A stretch of DNA of 64,000 nucleotides, taken from Bathynomus jamesi (lineage: Eukaryota > Arthropoda > Malacostraca > Isopoda > Cirolanidae). Each line of letters opens with the position of its first letter. The stretch's first letter is position 1. A program made the translations under genes and the position numbers. Under the pieces are notes generated by a model. That model had not been told where the DNA came from. It saw only the letters and a list, made by a program, of their open reading frames with translations, and searched no databases. The stretch is taken from positions 248,001 through 312,000 of the forward strand of contig JAJOZX010005632.1 of the NCBI GenBank assembly GCA_023014485.1, written 5' to 3'. This document shows positions 42,331-52,901 of this stretch, in pieces.

Positions 42331-44475
42331 TCATTTTTTCATCAAAGTGGCTTTGGAGGCTGTCGGCAAGACTTTACGATGTTCTTCGACGATTTGAATC
42401 ATGAACTGCATCTGCTCTTCGTTCCGAGTCCTTGCAGCCTTCGTGAATTCTTGAATCAATGCTATGCCTCGCTCTGCTGCATCATTCACTACATTTAAGG
42501 AATCCACCCTGATCTTTGCTGAACCAAAGCTGGTGTTGTTTTCCCAATTTGATGGATCCTCTTGCAGGAAATCGACCGGAAGATCTAGAAGGGTGAACAG
42601 ATTGTACGTATTGGAAGAGCAAAAGTCTGCCAGGGTCTTTCCTCTTTGATCTGGAATCCAGACTCGTCGGGGGGGAGCTTCTGACCCTTCAACGGAATTC
42701 ATATTCTCTACCATTTTCCGCTTCTCATCATCATCGACTGCAGGATCGAATAGTGCAAGGCCCACGTTTACCTCATTGAGGTACCAGAGATGCCGATTAA
42801 AAACTCTTGTACCCAGCAGCGTTGGTGTTTTGCAACTTTTTGAAGGAGGGCTAAGTCGCTTCGTGGAGCGCTTGCTGCTTCTCTTGCTGAAAACCACGGA
42901 AGGACGTAATCTTGAGCAACGAAGAGACAGAAGTCCCGCAACCCAGAAATCAGGCGGTCACTGCTACTTGCTCGACGAGATGTTGAAGGACATTGGTTCA
43001 TGTGCATCGTGAACTGGTATCTGAACATCCAAATCTTGAAAGAGTAAATGCCACGCGCCATCCACCGTGCTCGGTGCAAAGCCCCTGGAGCCATGAACAC
43101 AGGACTCCGACGTCCGTGAGGTACTCCTCCCAAGAAAATGACTACAAGTTCAAGAAGCTCTTTTTAGTCATCTCTGGGATGCTTCACTTTCGGAAGGTCA
43201 TTTGCTTCATGAATCATCTTCTCGGCCCAGGGACTGATCACTGCAGCCGTGTCCTCTTCGTCCGCGGCAGTGGAGTATTCATTCAATTTCAGTTGCGGCC
43301 AAACATTACGGAAGCTCTGGAAAATCGTAATCTCAGTCCTTTGGAAAGGTCTCCAACAAGGAAAGAAAATACTGCTTCAAGCAGCAGTTCCAGCACGTGA
43401 TTTCGACACGCAAAGTAAATCATTCACGCCCGAGAGCCTGCTCTACTCGCACACACACTCCTCCATGGATGCCGGTGTTGGTGGCTGTCGTGTCAAAGCA
43501 AAGAGCTTTGATCTTCTGGCCAAGATCCCAGTTTTCGATGGTTTCGATGATGACGATTGCTGTCCTTTCTGCCTTGGAGTCTGGGAGTTTGGGGATGGCT
43601 AGAATCTTGCTCATCCCATCCCCGGTAACTAAGATGGCTAAACGGTCGATTTTGTCTCTTCCCATTAAGTCTGCCATAAGTTTTCCATCCCAGTGAAGAA
43701 CAAGAGGGCATTCAGGCTTGTAGGAAGCTCTCACCTCTGCTTCGTGGGCTGATCTGTACCTGGATCTGCTGGCCCGAATAGCACTTGGACTGAGGCACAT
43801 CTCACTTATGTCCTGACCCATTTGCATGCCAAAGGGGATGAGAACACGAGCAGCTGCCCTGTCGCTCATCCGCGTGCGGTCCAATGCCGCAGCGACCTCC
43901 GAACTGATTGCCGTCGTCCCACGGCGATGTTTTGGAGCCGACGATGTTACTGGCTTTCTTTCGGAACTTGTTTCCTCACTTGATGACGCTGATGATGAGG
44001 TTTCCATAACAACGGTAGCAGAGATTTCTTCCATTTCCTGCACATGCCTGTCTTTCCGCTTCAATTCCTGAGCAGTTCTTTCTTGGGCCCTTGCGACTTT
44101 TTTGGCAATCTTCTTGTCGACATTTCCAATCCTTCCTATCCGACCCTCCTCCCTTTGAGCAAGCAGGAAGTCCTTGTCCTCCTGAATTTTGATAAGATTT
44201 AGGGCATTTTGGTGACCAATGTCGAAAAGGTTGTTCAAGCTTGACCTGAACGCAGCCTGGTTGTCCAAATTGGTCTTCGTTTTCCGCGAAATTCTCTTCT
44301 TCAAACCCTGCCATTCGTCATGCAATTTCCGGACGTGCTTCTTGACGGTGGAAAGCTTGTGGAATTCAGTGAAACAATCGAACAAACTGCGATGCGGAAC
44401 AGATCGCGACCAACTTGACTCGTACCTTTGTGAATTTGTATGGCGTAAGCGCCACACCAGCTCAGACTTATTCAA
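42331..44475 (-). pseudogene. HWDGK-family D-D-E-like transposase, best copy
   Basis: Read from 44475: residues 1-351 stay open to 43420. Features are an N-terminal LNKSELVWRLRHTNSQ block, a Lys/Glu-rich helix (KKIAKKVARAQERTAQELKR), a Ser-rich spacer, a DRTRMSDRAA segment, LVLHWDGKLMADLMGRDKID (first D), LAILVTGDGMSKILAIPKL, and IKALCFDTTATNTG (second D). Then, in shifted frames, come FACRNHVLELL, WMARGIYSFKIWMF (43000-43060) and RHLWYLNEVNVGLALFD. SLNVVNDAAERGIALI (about 42480) supplies the third acid. It ends LMKK-stop at 42331. All three acidic candidates are kept, unlike the 3.2-kb and 18.8-kb relatives. Two or more shifts between 43420 and 42890 break it. Confidence 0.8.
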
Positions 44476-44649
44476 AAAGATGTTGGAGTGTATTGCATCG
44501 TTTCAGTAAATAAATTTATTCAATATCCAATAACATTTTTCTTTATCATTTCTCAAGAAAACCGATTGCAGAAACAAAATCAGGGTCATCGACTGCCCTT
44601 CTTTGCAATTTCGTAGGAAAATCGAGAGTAGTCCATGAAACATACTAGT
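44476..44649 (-). repeat. 5' flank of the HWDGK transposon
   Basis: Nearly identical to both arms inside the element at 23 kb (23175-23272 and 23470-23619), for example TTTCTGCAATCGGTTTTCTT. Homology stops at about 44649 where a Penelope palindrome begins, so the true transposon end has been lost or replaced. Confidence 0.75.
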
Positions 44650-45938
44650 CCCCTATATTTTGTACACTGCAACGTTTCAAGCACAAACTATGCTCATCTT
44701 CAGGCAAAAAAATTCTATAAAGTTAAAAACAGAATTTTAAAAACCATAATGAATGACAAATATAAAATACAAAATAATGTAAGGAAAAAACCCAAACTAA
44801 AAAATTCACAAGCTTTCAAAACACTAAAAATGAAAGTCACACACTAAAAAGAACACGCCTTAAGTCTAAGTAGCACAGATTCTGAGGCAAAACTAATACA
44901 AACAGAAGCATCTAAAAACAAGTAGAGATTGGTTGTTAAAAATGTTCAGTTAAGACGGAGGGGAACGGATGACTTATCAGAATTGAGCGAAGGGGAGAGA
45001 GTTTTAATATATAATGATTCTAAAAGTCTTAAAGTTTGCCCACACGGAGCGGAATCTAAAATGTTAAAATTAGCTAAAGTTATATCCACTTTGCATTGAA
45101 TAACATGGCTGCGTATAGCTGAAGCTTCTTTAGTTCTCAGTGGTTTGTTAGTCCTATGGCTTATGCCCATGTGGGCACAGAAACGCAACTCGAGGCTCCG
45201 CACAGAGCTACCAATATAGCTCCGACCACATCGGGGACACTTGAATTCATATACAACAGCACTGCGCAGAGCATCCGATACACGGTCTTTTACATTAAAA
45301 GACCGTGTATCGGATGCTCTGCGCAGTGCTGTTGTATCGGAGCTGTTGTATGTGATCGGAGCTATATTGGTAGCTCTGTGCGGAGCCTCGAGTCGCGTTT
45401 CTGTGCCCACATGGGCATAAGCCATAGAACTAACAAACCAATGAGAACTAAAGAAGCTTCAGCTATACGCAGCCATGTTATTCAATGCAAAGTGGATATA
45501 ACTTTAGCTAATTTTAACATTTTAGATTCCGCTCCGTGTGAGCAAACTTTAAGACTTTTAGAATCATTATATATTAAAACTCTCTCCCCTTCGCTCAATT
45601 CTGATAATTCATCCGTTCCCCTCCGTCTTAACTGAACATTTTTAACAACCAATCTCTACTTGTTTTTAGATGCTTCTGTTTGTATTAGTTTTGCCTCAGA
45701 ATCTGTGCTACTTAGACTTAAGGTGTGTTCTTTTTAGTGTGTGACTTTCATTTTTAGTGTTTTAAAAGCTTGTGAATTTTTTAGTTTGGGTTTTTTCCTT
45801 ACATTATTTTGAATTTTATATTTGTCATTCATTATGGTTTTTAATATTCTGTTTTTAACTTTTTAGAATTTTTTTGCCTGAAGATGAGCATAGTTTGTGC
45901 TTGAAATGTTGCATTGTACAAAATATAGTCCCTCTCCA
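44650..45938. mobile_element. Head-to-head Penelope-like 3' ends forming a 1.29-kb palindrome
   Basis: Two about 640-bp arms are reverse complements centred at 45294 (loop CAT). Each arm encodes the GIY-YIG endonuclease C-terminus and the downstream tail. The left arm (44946-45425, minus) keeps YEFKCPRCGRSYIGSS. In the right arm (45156-45635, plus) the stretch before CDRSYIGSS is rearranged, losing the first Cys pair. The outer ends are TATATTTTGTACA and its complement. Confidence 0.9.
44946..45300 (-). pseudogene. Penelope GIY-YIG endonuclease C-terminal region
   Basis: In order: DRVSDALRSAVVYEFKCPRC, GRSYIGSSVRSLELRFCAHM, SHVIQCKVDITLANFNIL, TLRLLESLYIKTLSPSLNSD. CPRC and YIGSS are the zinc-like knuckle and GIY-YIG core; the E of LLESLYI is the catalytic-acid candidate. 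No RT is attached. The frame upstream of DRV crosses the palindrome centre and is not natural. Confidence 0.85.
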
Positions 45939-47233
45939 ACATGATGGATGTTTCTTTCCTTCTTGTCTGTGGCTTTCTGCTTAAATTGAAATTGAAGCTT
46001 GCCAGAAGCGGCCTTCACCAATATATATATATATATATACCTCGTTTATCTCCTCTTTGCGGTTTCGTGTGTCGGTCTCTCTTCACACGAAGGTCAAGCT
46101 GGTGGCCCCGCCTCTAGGCCTGGCTTGGTGGAGGAGCAAGTTGCTCTCTTGCGCTCTCCACCGCACATAGCCAGGTACACCCGGCTCATCTGGTACCGTC
46201 TTTAGCCAGGCATCTTGTCTTCTCCTGAAGACTTCAACTTTGACTTCTGTAACGTTTCTGAAGTCCTTAGGAAGCTGGTTAAAAAGTCTTAGCCCCCTGA
46301 CAACCAAGCTATTTTCCTTCAGTGTTGAGGAGGTCCCTTGTCGGGCCTTTAGTTTGGGAACTCTACATATTCTGCCTTTCCTATTGTCCAGCGTTGTTTG
46401 GATGGTAATTGGGTTTAGTTTGAGGTTTGGTACCAGTTTTTCGATCATTTTCCATTTGTAGATTATGGTATACCTCTCTCTTCTTCTTTCCAGGGAGTAC
46501 AGATTTAGTTTACTAGTCTTTCCCAGAAGTTGAGTTCTTTGCAGCCATCAGTCTTGGCTGTGAAATGTCTCTGAGTTTCTTCTAGTTTATTAATTTCTTC
46601 CTTTTTATATGGGGACGTCAAAACTGAGCAGTATTCAAGTTTTGGTATGATCAGTGTTCTCAGCAGGGGAATCATTACTGTCTTGTCCCTCCTTTTGAAC
46701 GTTCTTAGTACCTGTCCCGCGACTCTTTTTGCTTTGTTTATTGATATCTGATTTTGTGTTTCGAATTTGGCATCATCGGTCATTATTACTCCCAAGTCGA
46801 CTGCTTTCGTGCTTCTCTGAATTTCCCGTCTATCTGGAGCAAAATATGCAGTCTGTTTAATTTCCTCATTTCTCCCATATCTCAAGAGCTGAAATTTCTC
46901 GGTGTTAAATGTCATATTGTTGTCGTCTGACCATTTTCATATTTTGTTTGTGACCCTCTGCAAGGCCTTCACTTCATTTGCCTCGCTGATTTTTCTGCTG
47001 ATCTTTGTATCTTCCGCAAATGATGTTACTATACTGTTGCTGTTAACTTCAATGTCTATGTCTGTTAGCATGATAATGAATAGGAGTGGGGCCAGCACTG
47101 TACTTGCGGCACTGAGCTGCGTACTTCTGATTCTGATGATGATACACCTTGAATTTTGACGACCTGTAGTCGTTCTCTGATGATGTTATAGATCCATTTT
47201 CCCACTTTGTCTGTTATTCCCATATGTTTCATT

Positions 47234-48312
47234 TTATGTTATTATACCATGATCGCACTTGTCGAAAGCTTTAGCAAAATCTGCGTATATGGCATCATAG
47301 TTTTCATTGCCTTGAAGTTCATCTAGGATATTGTTATAATACTCTATAACTTGTGATAAGCATGATCTTCCCGATCGGGATCCGTGCTGATTTTCGTTGA
47401 ATCTTTCCAGTGTCTCCAAGAAGTCATCGATTTTCTCTCTGACTATTCTTTCAAATATTTTGGTGAGGTGGGACGTCAATGACACAGGTCTATAATTATT
47501 TGCTTGAGATCTATCCCCGTCTTTATATATTGGGACAATGTTTGCTCTTTTCAAGATGCTCGGTATTTCCCCAGTGTCTAGAGATCTTCTCCATATCCAG
47601 TAAAAGGGTGTAGCTATTTCATTTTTACAGTTTTTAATTAATAGTGCGTTCCATTTGTCCGGGCCTGCAGCTGAATGTGATTTCATTTGTCCTATAGCTC
47701 TCGCTACATCTTCTGGGGTAAAATCAAAGTCTGTTATACATTCTCCTTGCAATTTCTCTTCGAAAAATGCATCTATGTCAGGTATCGCTTTGTCACTGTT
47801 TGGGGTACTGAAGAACGATTCATACTGGGTTCTCAATGTTTCAGATATTTCTTTTAGATCGTCTGTTAGTTCATTATTCCCTTTCCTTAAGGGCCCCATA
47901 GTAGCGCGCGTTTTTGTTTTCCTTTTCGCATAGCTGCAGAAATATTTTTGATTTTCCTTTTCGCATAGCTGCAGAAGTATTTTTGATTTTCCTTTATTGC
48001 TTCTACCGCCTTTTCCTCTTCCCTGTCTGTATGGCCCTTTATCAAAGTTTGTATTTCCCTATCGATCCTCCCCAGTTTTTCTTGTATTACTTTCCTGGCA
48101 TTATTGTCTCCGCAATTTGCTAACTTCGTCGCTACTCTCTTTCTTTTGCCGAATATTTTTATCTTTTGCCTCTCTAACCAGTTCCTCTTTCCTTTTGGCT
48201 GTGATTTCGGAGCATATTTTTCCAAAATTCTCAACGTCTTTTCTTCCAAGGTTGTTAGCATTTCCTCAGTTGTCCTATTCTCTAAAGCTGTTCTCCACTC
48301 AATTTGGGCCAT
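47234..48312 (-). pseudogene. LINE reverse transcriptase, N-terminal to motif A, split by a duplication
   Basis: Frame one (47887-48312) runs EWRTALENRTTEEMLTTLEE to KRALLWGP; frame two (47234-47899) continues LRKGNNELTDDLKEISETL, HSAAGPDKWNALLIK, YADFAKAFDKCDHGII. They are out of register because a 35-bp unit is tandemly repeated at 47917/47952. Without one unit the reading would be continuous, so this is a simple recent lesion. Confidence 0.8.
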
Positions 48313-48335
48313 GTGTGATCTGATTTCTTGCCAAT

Positions 48336-48911
48336 TTATGCCTTGTTGTTTAGGTTAGAAGCCCCGAATTTGCTTTTTCCTTCTGTATGTGTACTGTCTT
48401 TTAAAGTTATCGCCATATTTGTTGATAACTCGATTATATTGTGGTCTGAGATAATAGTTGGGGTTATTTTTATATCGGCAATCAAGTTCGTGTTATTTGT
48501 GAATACCAGATCTAGGCAGTTATTTTTCCTAGTATTTTCTGTTATCTCCTGTGTCAGCATAAACTCTTTTGTGAGAACCATCAGCATTTTAGCTTGCTCC
48601 TGGTCCACTCTTGTTTCCCCCTTATCTTTTATAAATATATTTCTACCCACCTGTTTGTATTTTATAAATGGAAAATTAAAATCGCCGCAGAATATTATAT
48701 TAGGGGATAGAGAGTTTAGGGACCTTATTAGGGTTCTGATATCATCAATGGCATCTGAAAATTTTTCATTTGGAGAGTTTGGAGGTCTATAGATGACTAT
48801 CAGTACCACGTTTAGTTTATCTGTTTTCACTGCAAGGGTTTCACGAAGCTGTTGGATATACTTATTATCGTCTCTGTCATATGCCTCTCATTTGTATAAA
48901 TAGCACAGCCA

Positions 48912-48913
<2 letters not shown>
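48336..48913 (-). pseudogene. LINE apurinic-type endonuclease domain
   Basis: The 164-codon block (48336-48830) includes VIYRPPNSPNEKF, IIFCGDFNFPFIKYK, NNCLDLVFTNN and ISDHNIIELS, the C-terminal half of an APE-type endonuclease that nicks target DNA. A shift at about 48830 separates the preceding AIYTNERHMTETII block. The N-terminal catalytic half is lost at the (TA)n tract. Confidence 0.85.
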
Positions 48914-48971
<58 letters not shown>

Positions 48972-49063
48972 AAGAATGTAGAATATATGTAGAATTGTGG
49001 TAAAGTGTTTGCAGTTAAAGAGATGTACTCATACGTCTTTTTAACTACAAACACTTTACCACG

Positions 49064-49104
<41 letters not shown>

Positions 49105-49107
<3 letters not shown>

Positions 49108-49590
49108 CACATTCAACTGCAAAGAACACGCAGTATAAATAACGTAAAGAACGACGCTTGTATAGGAGATATTCCGCGCAAGACGAGAGAGAGAGAACGA
49201 AACAAATGAAAAAATGAGGTAACCACCCGGGTGGTTACCTCATTTTTTCATTTGTTTCGTTCTCTCTCTCTCGTCTTGCGAAGGAATATCTCCTATACAA
49301 GCGTCGTTCTTTACGTTATTTATACTGCGTGTTCTTTGCAGTTGAATGTATATAATGTTACGGCATGCGGAGGTGCCCCCTTGGGGCATTGGTTTCTGCG
49401 AGTATGTAGAAGAATGGCATTTGGAAGAGTGAGGCCCATGGTGTAATGGTATCGCATCTGACCGGCAATCGGAAGATCCCGGGTTCGTTTCCCGGGTGGT
49501 TACCTCATTTTTTCATTTGTTTCGTTCTCTCTCTCTCGTCTTGCGCGGAATATCTCCTATACAAGCGTCGTTCTTACGATATATATATAT
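49105..49590 (+). mobile_element. tRNA-derived SINE with an adjoining palindrome
   Basis: A SINE at about 49433-49590 has A box TGGTGTAATGG (49439) and B box GGTTCGTTTCC (49482), followed by GTGGTTACCTC and a TTTCATTTGTTTCG...TCTC tail. The same tail is present twice more, head to head, at 49105-49343. There the arms of about 115 bp meet at the perfect palindrome GTAACCACCCGGGTGGTTAC. The tRNA-like head pairs poorly and is not a working tRNA. Confidence 0.75.
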
Positions 49591-49663
49591 ATATTATATA
49601 TATATATATACACACTGTATATGCCTTATACTGCTTCGTATAAATAGTGGAAATTTTTTTCAG

Positions 49664-49809
49664 GAAATATAATTGCTTTGGTTTCTGAGCTTCGTTCGGA
49701 AGTTGAAGGTCTGCAGAGCTCTTTTGAAAAGGAGAAATCAAGAACTAAAGAGTTGGAACAAAGTATTCGACAATTAGATTATACTTCTGCTCCAAAAGAT
49801 GAAAACTGA
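49664..49809 (+). CDS. Host gene exon 4: coiled coil and stop
   Basis: Acceptor TTTTTTTCAG; entered in phase 1 it reads GNIIALVSELRSEVEGLQSS then FEKEKSRTKELEQSIRQLDY and TSAPKDEN-stop. The other two entry phases hit stops within 25 bases, so phase 1 is forced, and it matches the phase-1 exits of exons 1-3. The heptad pattern and high Glu/Lys content indicate a parallel coiled coil for oligomerisation. With exons 1-3 the total is 465 bp, 154 residues. The TGA at 49807 either ends the protein or marks decay of a longer coiled-coil lectin. Confidence 0.6.
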
Positions 49810-50124
49810 AGCAGGTTTGTATGGATGATGGAAGTTAGCTTCTAATGGCTATGAAGTTAGAGAAGTCGTGACATTATGTAACTGGAATTCATTTGGTATA
49901 TATTAGCCTTGAATTTAGAACGTTTAATGAAAGAAAAAATTGATATACCTCTTCTTAGAATTCTAAATACTCTAAGATTACAAATGAGCTATTTGTTGTT
50001 GCATAATTAATAATTTCTTTACTCCTTTCATTCGATACAATTGAGAATAATGGGACAATGAGGGAAGAACATCCCTTGGGGGCAGATGGCTTTTTTAGTC
50101 CAGATAAAAATTAAAAGTTATTTT

Positions 50125-51257
50125 ATGAAGGAAGGAGGGGCCAAGGGCGAACGCCCGCAAAAGCGCCCCACTCCACCATAGAAGAAGAAGAGTGCCAAAA
50201 TGAAGGTCTTGGGTTTCCGAGATGCCTAGACACTCTACGTTTGAAAGATGAGTCATAGACAGGGGGAAAGATAGATTGAGGAAAATTGTTCCAGAGTTGA
50301 CCGGTTGAGTAGATGAATGACTGGAAATACCGATTAACCCTTGCGTCAGAGAGTTGCACAGAAAAGGAATGAGAAAGTGTAGAAAGTCTTGTGTTGCGTG
50401 CTCTTCTTAAAGGAGGAGGCATGCAGTTAGAAAGTACAGAAGAGCGATAGTAAAGAGAGTAAGGCAACATTTCGGCGAAGAGAGAAGGATTGAAGTCAGT
50501 GAGTAATAGGCGGGGATTGATGAGATGAATAGCCTTTGATTCCACCCGGTCAAGTACGGCTGTGTGTGTTGAGCCACCCCCATACATGAGAAGCATAGTC
50601 CATACAGGGAGAACAAGACCCCTGTACAGAAACATCAACTGAGTAAGAGTGAAAAAACTGCGAAGCCGGTACAGCACACCTGACCTCTTACATGTTTTGG
50701 AAAGAGAGTATATGTGATCTTTTCAGGAAAGCTCACGAGAAAAGGAAATGCCAAGAATGTTAAGAGAAGAGGAGGGATTGAGTTGTGTGTTTTTGAAGGT
50801 AAGGGGATAGTCATGTGGTAGATTGTGACGACTAGACAGATGGAGGAACTGAGTTTTTGAGGCATTAAAAGCCACAAGGTTTTCTCTGCCCCAGTCAGAG
50901 ATAGCAGAAAGATCAGCGGTCAGGTGCCCCATAGCTGTACCACGCGAATCATGGAGTGACTGTTGAGAGGGACACTTTGGGAAATGGGTGGAGAAGTGAA
51001 GAGTTGAATTATCGACATAAAAGTGAATAGAACAGGAAGTGGGAATTAAAAGATCATTAATAAATAAAAGGAAAAGAGTAGGTGACAGGGTAGAACCATG
51101 AGGAACACCAGTGTTAATAGCTTTAGGAGAAGAACAGTGGCCATCTACAGCCGCAGCTATAGATCGACCAGAAAGAAAATTAGAGATAAGGGCACAGATA
51201 GAAGAATAGAAACCGAAAGAGGGCAGTTTGGAAATTAAAGATTTGTGCCAGCCTCTA
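50125..51257 (-). mobile_element. LINE (CMPPPLRR family), RT thumb to C-terminus
   Basis: Minus-strand frames: SPTLFLLFINDLLIPTSCS, FYVDNSTLHFSTHFP, LSAISDWGRENLVAFNASKT, LNILGISFSRELS, then (50123-50677) LTQLMFLYRGLVLPVW, STHTAVLDRVESKAIHLINP, NCMPPPLRRARNTRLSTLSH, STGQLWNNFPQSIFPPVYDS. Frames are broken at 50700 and elsewhere. It lies between host exon 4 and the lectin exons. Confidence 0.85.
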
Positions 51258-51289
51258 AGTCTAGTTTATTATCTAAGTTTTATTACTAT

Positions 51290-51295
<6 letters not shown>

Positions 51296-51372
<77 letters not shown>
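51296..51372. repeat. (TA)n followed by (GA)n microsatellite
   Basis: TA repeats 51296-51326, then GA repeats 51327-51372, directly before the acceptor of the first lectin exon. Confidence 0.95.
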
Positions 51373-51375
<3 letters not shown>

Positions 51376-51417
51376 AAAAAACATGATTATTTATTACAAG
51401 CAGTTGTAATATTGCAG

Positions 51418-51560
51418 TCAGAAAGTTTATTTTCTCCCCTAGACGAAACCTGCAAATATAGAGATTTCGACATCAAAGATTATGGACGGAAGCCACTCGT
51501 TCACTATCTCCAACGAATCAGTTGTAATGTCTTCTTGAGGAAACCATCAAACGGGTCTTC
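51418..51560 (+). CDS. Lectin-like gene, exon upstream of the FTP domain
   Basis: Acceptor GTAATATTGCAG at 51417; donor GGGTCTTC/GTATTT at 51561 leaves phase 2. It reads SESLFSPLDETCKYRDFDIK, DYGRKPLVHYLQRISCNVFL, RKPSNGS. The last part resembles the start of fucolectin-type domains (NVA..KP..QSS). The next exon (52902) restores a Ser codon at the junction. 143 bp. A later donor (CTCA/GTAATT, 51577) is possible but would not keep the phase. Confidence 0.55.
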
Positions 51561-51639
51561 GTATTTGTATGTCTCAGTAATTTCAAAATATTTAAATAAC
51601 ATTTGTGCTTTCCTAAAAATTAAGTTTGGATTTCTATAA

Positions 51640-52880
51640 TTTTTTGTTTTAAAAGGAGAAATGGATTTTTTTAAAAAACTTTTTTATCTTATCTTTTATA
51701 AGTGAAGATATGAGAGGAGATATTTTGGTTTCACCCTTTCGCTCCGGGTGTGGCATATAAACTACACGTCCAATTACTTTCCCAGATCCGGATGTGGTAA
51801 ATAAACCAACTCCTAATCTTTTCTGAACTCCTGATGTAGTTTATAAACCAAGGGTATATCCCTCTCTTGGGGGTATATCTCCCCCTCTTGAAAATGGGGG
51901 ATGTATGTAATATAATTCGAATTCAATAATTCGAATTCATATAATTCGCTTCAAAGTTATGCCCGAAGTGAAAGGGTTAAAAATCTATGCGTAAAGTTCA
52001 TATCCAAGTATTGAAATAAACATAAAAACAGCTGATTATTAGAACGTGAAGGAGAACAATTCAATAACTTTAATAAGAGAGACTCTTCATAATTCTTTAT
52101 CTAAAAATAACTTTTAAAGAATAAAATTATTTTTAATAGAAATTATGATACGAAATTGTTTTATTCCTTCACAAAATATGAGCGTGAGTCAAAAGTGATC
52201 GAAAATAATACAAATTATTTAATAAAGACTTCAAAAGTTTTATAACAGTTTATAGTTTTTGAAGGAAAATAAATATGAAGGTGAGATGTACAGGGTACGC
52301 CACAAAAATGTACTCGACTTGAAGCTAAATTACAGGATAACCATACGAGATAAGATTGAATAATAAAATGGATTGAGTAGGCAAGAGTTCAATTTTTTTA
52401 GTAAATAACAATTACTTTTACAGGAAACAGTTTTTGGTTTGCTCCTCAACGATAATGATTCTTTGTTGTAAATTTAATTAAACCATTTTATTTGTGTATG
52501 CAATCATCACAGTGTAATAATTAGAGCAAAACGCATCTTAGAATTTGAACCTCAGATGAATATCAGACTTTATGATTGAAGCGTATAAGTAAATAAATAG
52601 TAAAGAGATGCGCGAGAAAATAAGATGTAAAGTTGAGGTTGATCATAAAGATAATTATAGGAATAATTAATTATTCGCTAGTGTTAACTTGGGGTCTTTA
52701 TTGTGACGTCATATCTTTGAATGGTGACATAAAATAAATGAATCTCCAGAATAGAAGCAAATAAAAACGGTGATCTAAAATGCGGAAACGTGTGAAAAAG
52801 AGTATGTAAGACTAACTTTTATTTATTTACTTAATTACTCGATCAAAGAACGTGTGAATGAAAAGTTCATTTTTATTCTT
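51640..52880. other. Intron between lectin exons, few landmarks
   Basis: AT-rich, with an imperfect palindrome of AATTCGAATTCA words at 51908-51950 and a possible inverted-end motif TACAGGGTACGCCACAAAAA at 52290. Nothing coding. Confidence 0.4.
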
Positions 52881-52901
52881 ATTCATTTATTTTTTTCACA
52901 G

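Larger units (their letters stand above)
46041..48915 (-). mobile_element. Nearly complete LINE (endonuclease plus RT), CR1/Jockey-like
   Basis: Runs minus from (TA)n at 48916 to (TA)n at 46020. In order: endonuclease (GGCAIYTNERHMTETIIS, VIYRPPNSPNEKFSDAI, NIIFCGDFNFPF, SDHNIIELS), linker, RT fingers and palm (IVPIYKDGDRSQANNYRPVS, YADFAKAFDKCDH, then FADDTKIS in another frame), thumb (LRTLIIPKLEYCSVLTSPYK), and the C-terminal RLFNQLPKDFRNV...TVPDEPGVPGY block. It is broken by several shifts, one from a 35-bp tandem duplication at 47917-47986. The 5' end lacks the start of the endonuclease. Confidence 0.85.

Noticed and set aside
45156..45635. Second functional GIY-YIG gene on the plus strand
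   Set aside because: It is the mirror arm of a palindrome; its N-terminal third is antisense of the other arm and the knuckle before YIGSS is scrambled.
49433..49505. tRNA-Arg-like gene
   Set aside because: The T arm and Pol III boxes are good, but the acceptor stem and anticodon stem do not pair; the tail is repeated nearby, so it is SINE-derived.
49807..49809. TGA in host exon 4 read as selenocysteine
   Set aside because: No Cys-aligned position is known there and no SECIS-like hairpin could be recognised downstream; a plain stop, alternative end or decay is simpler.
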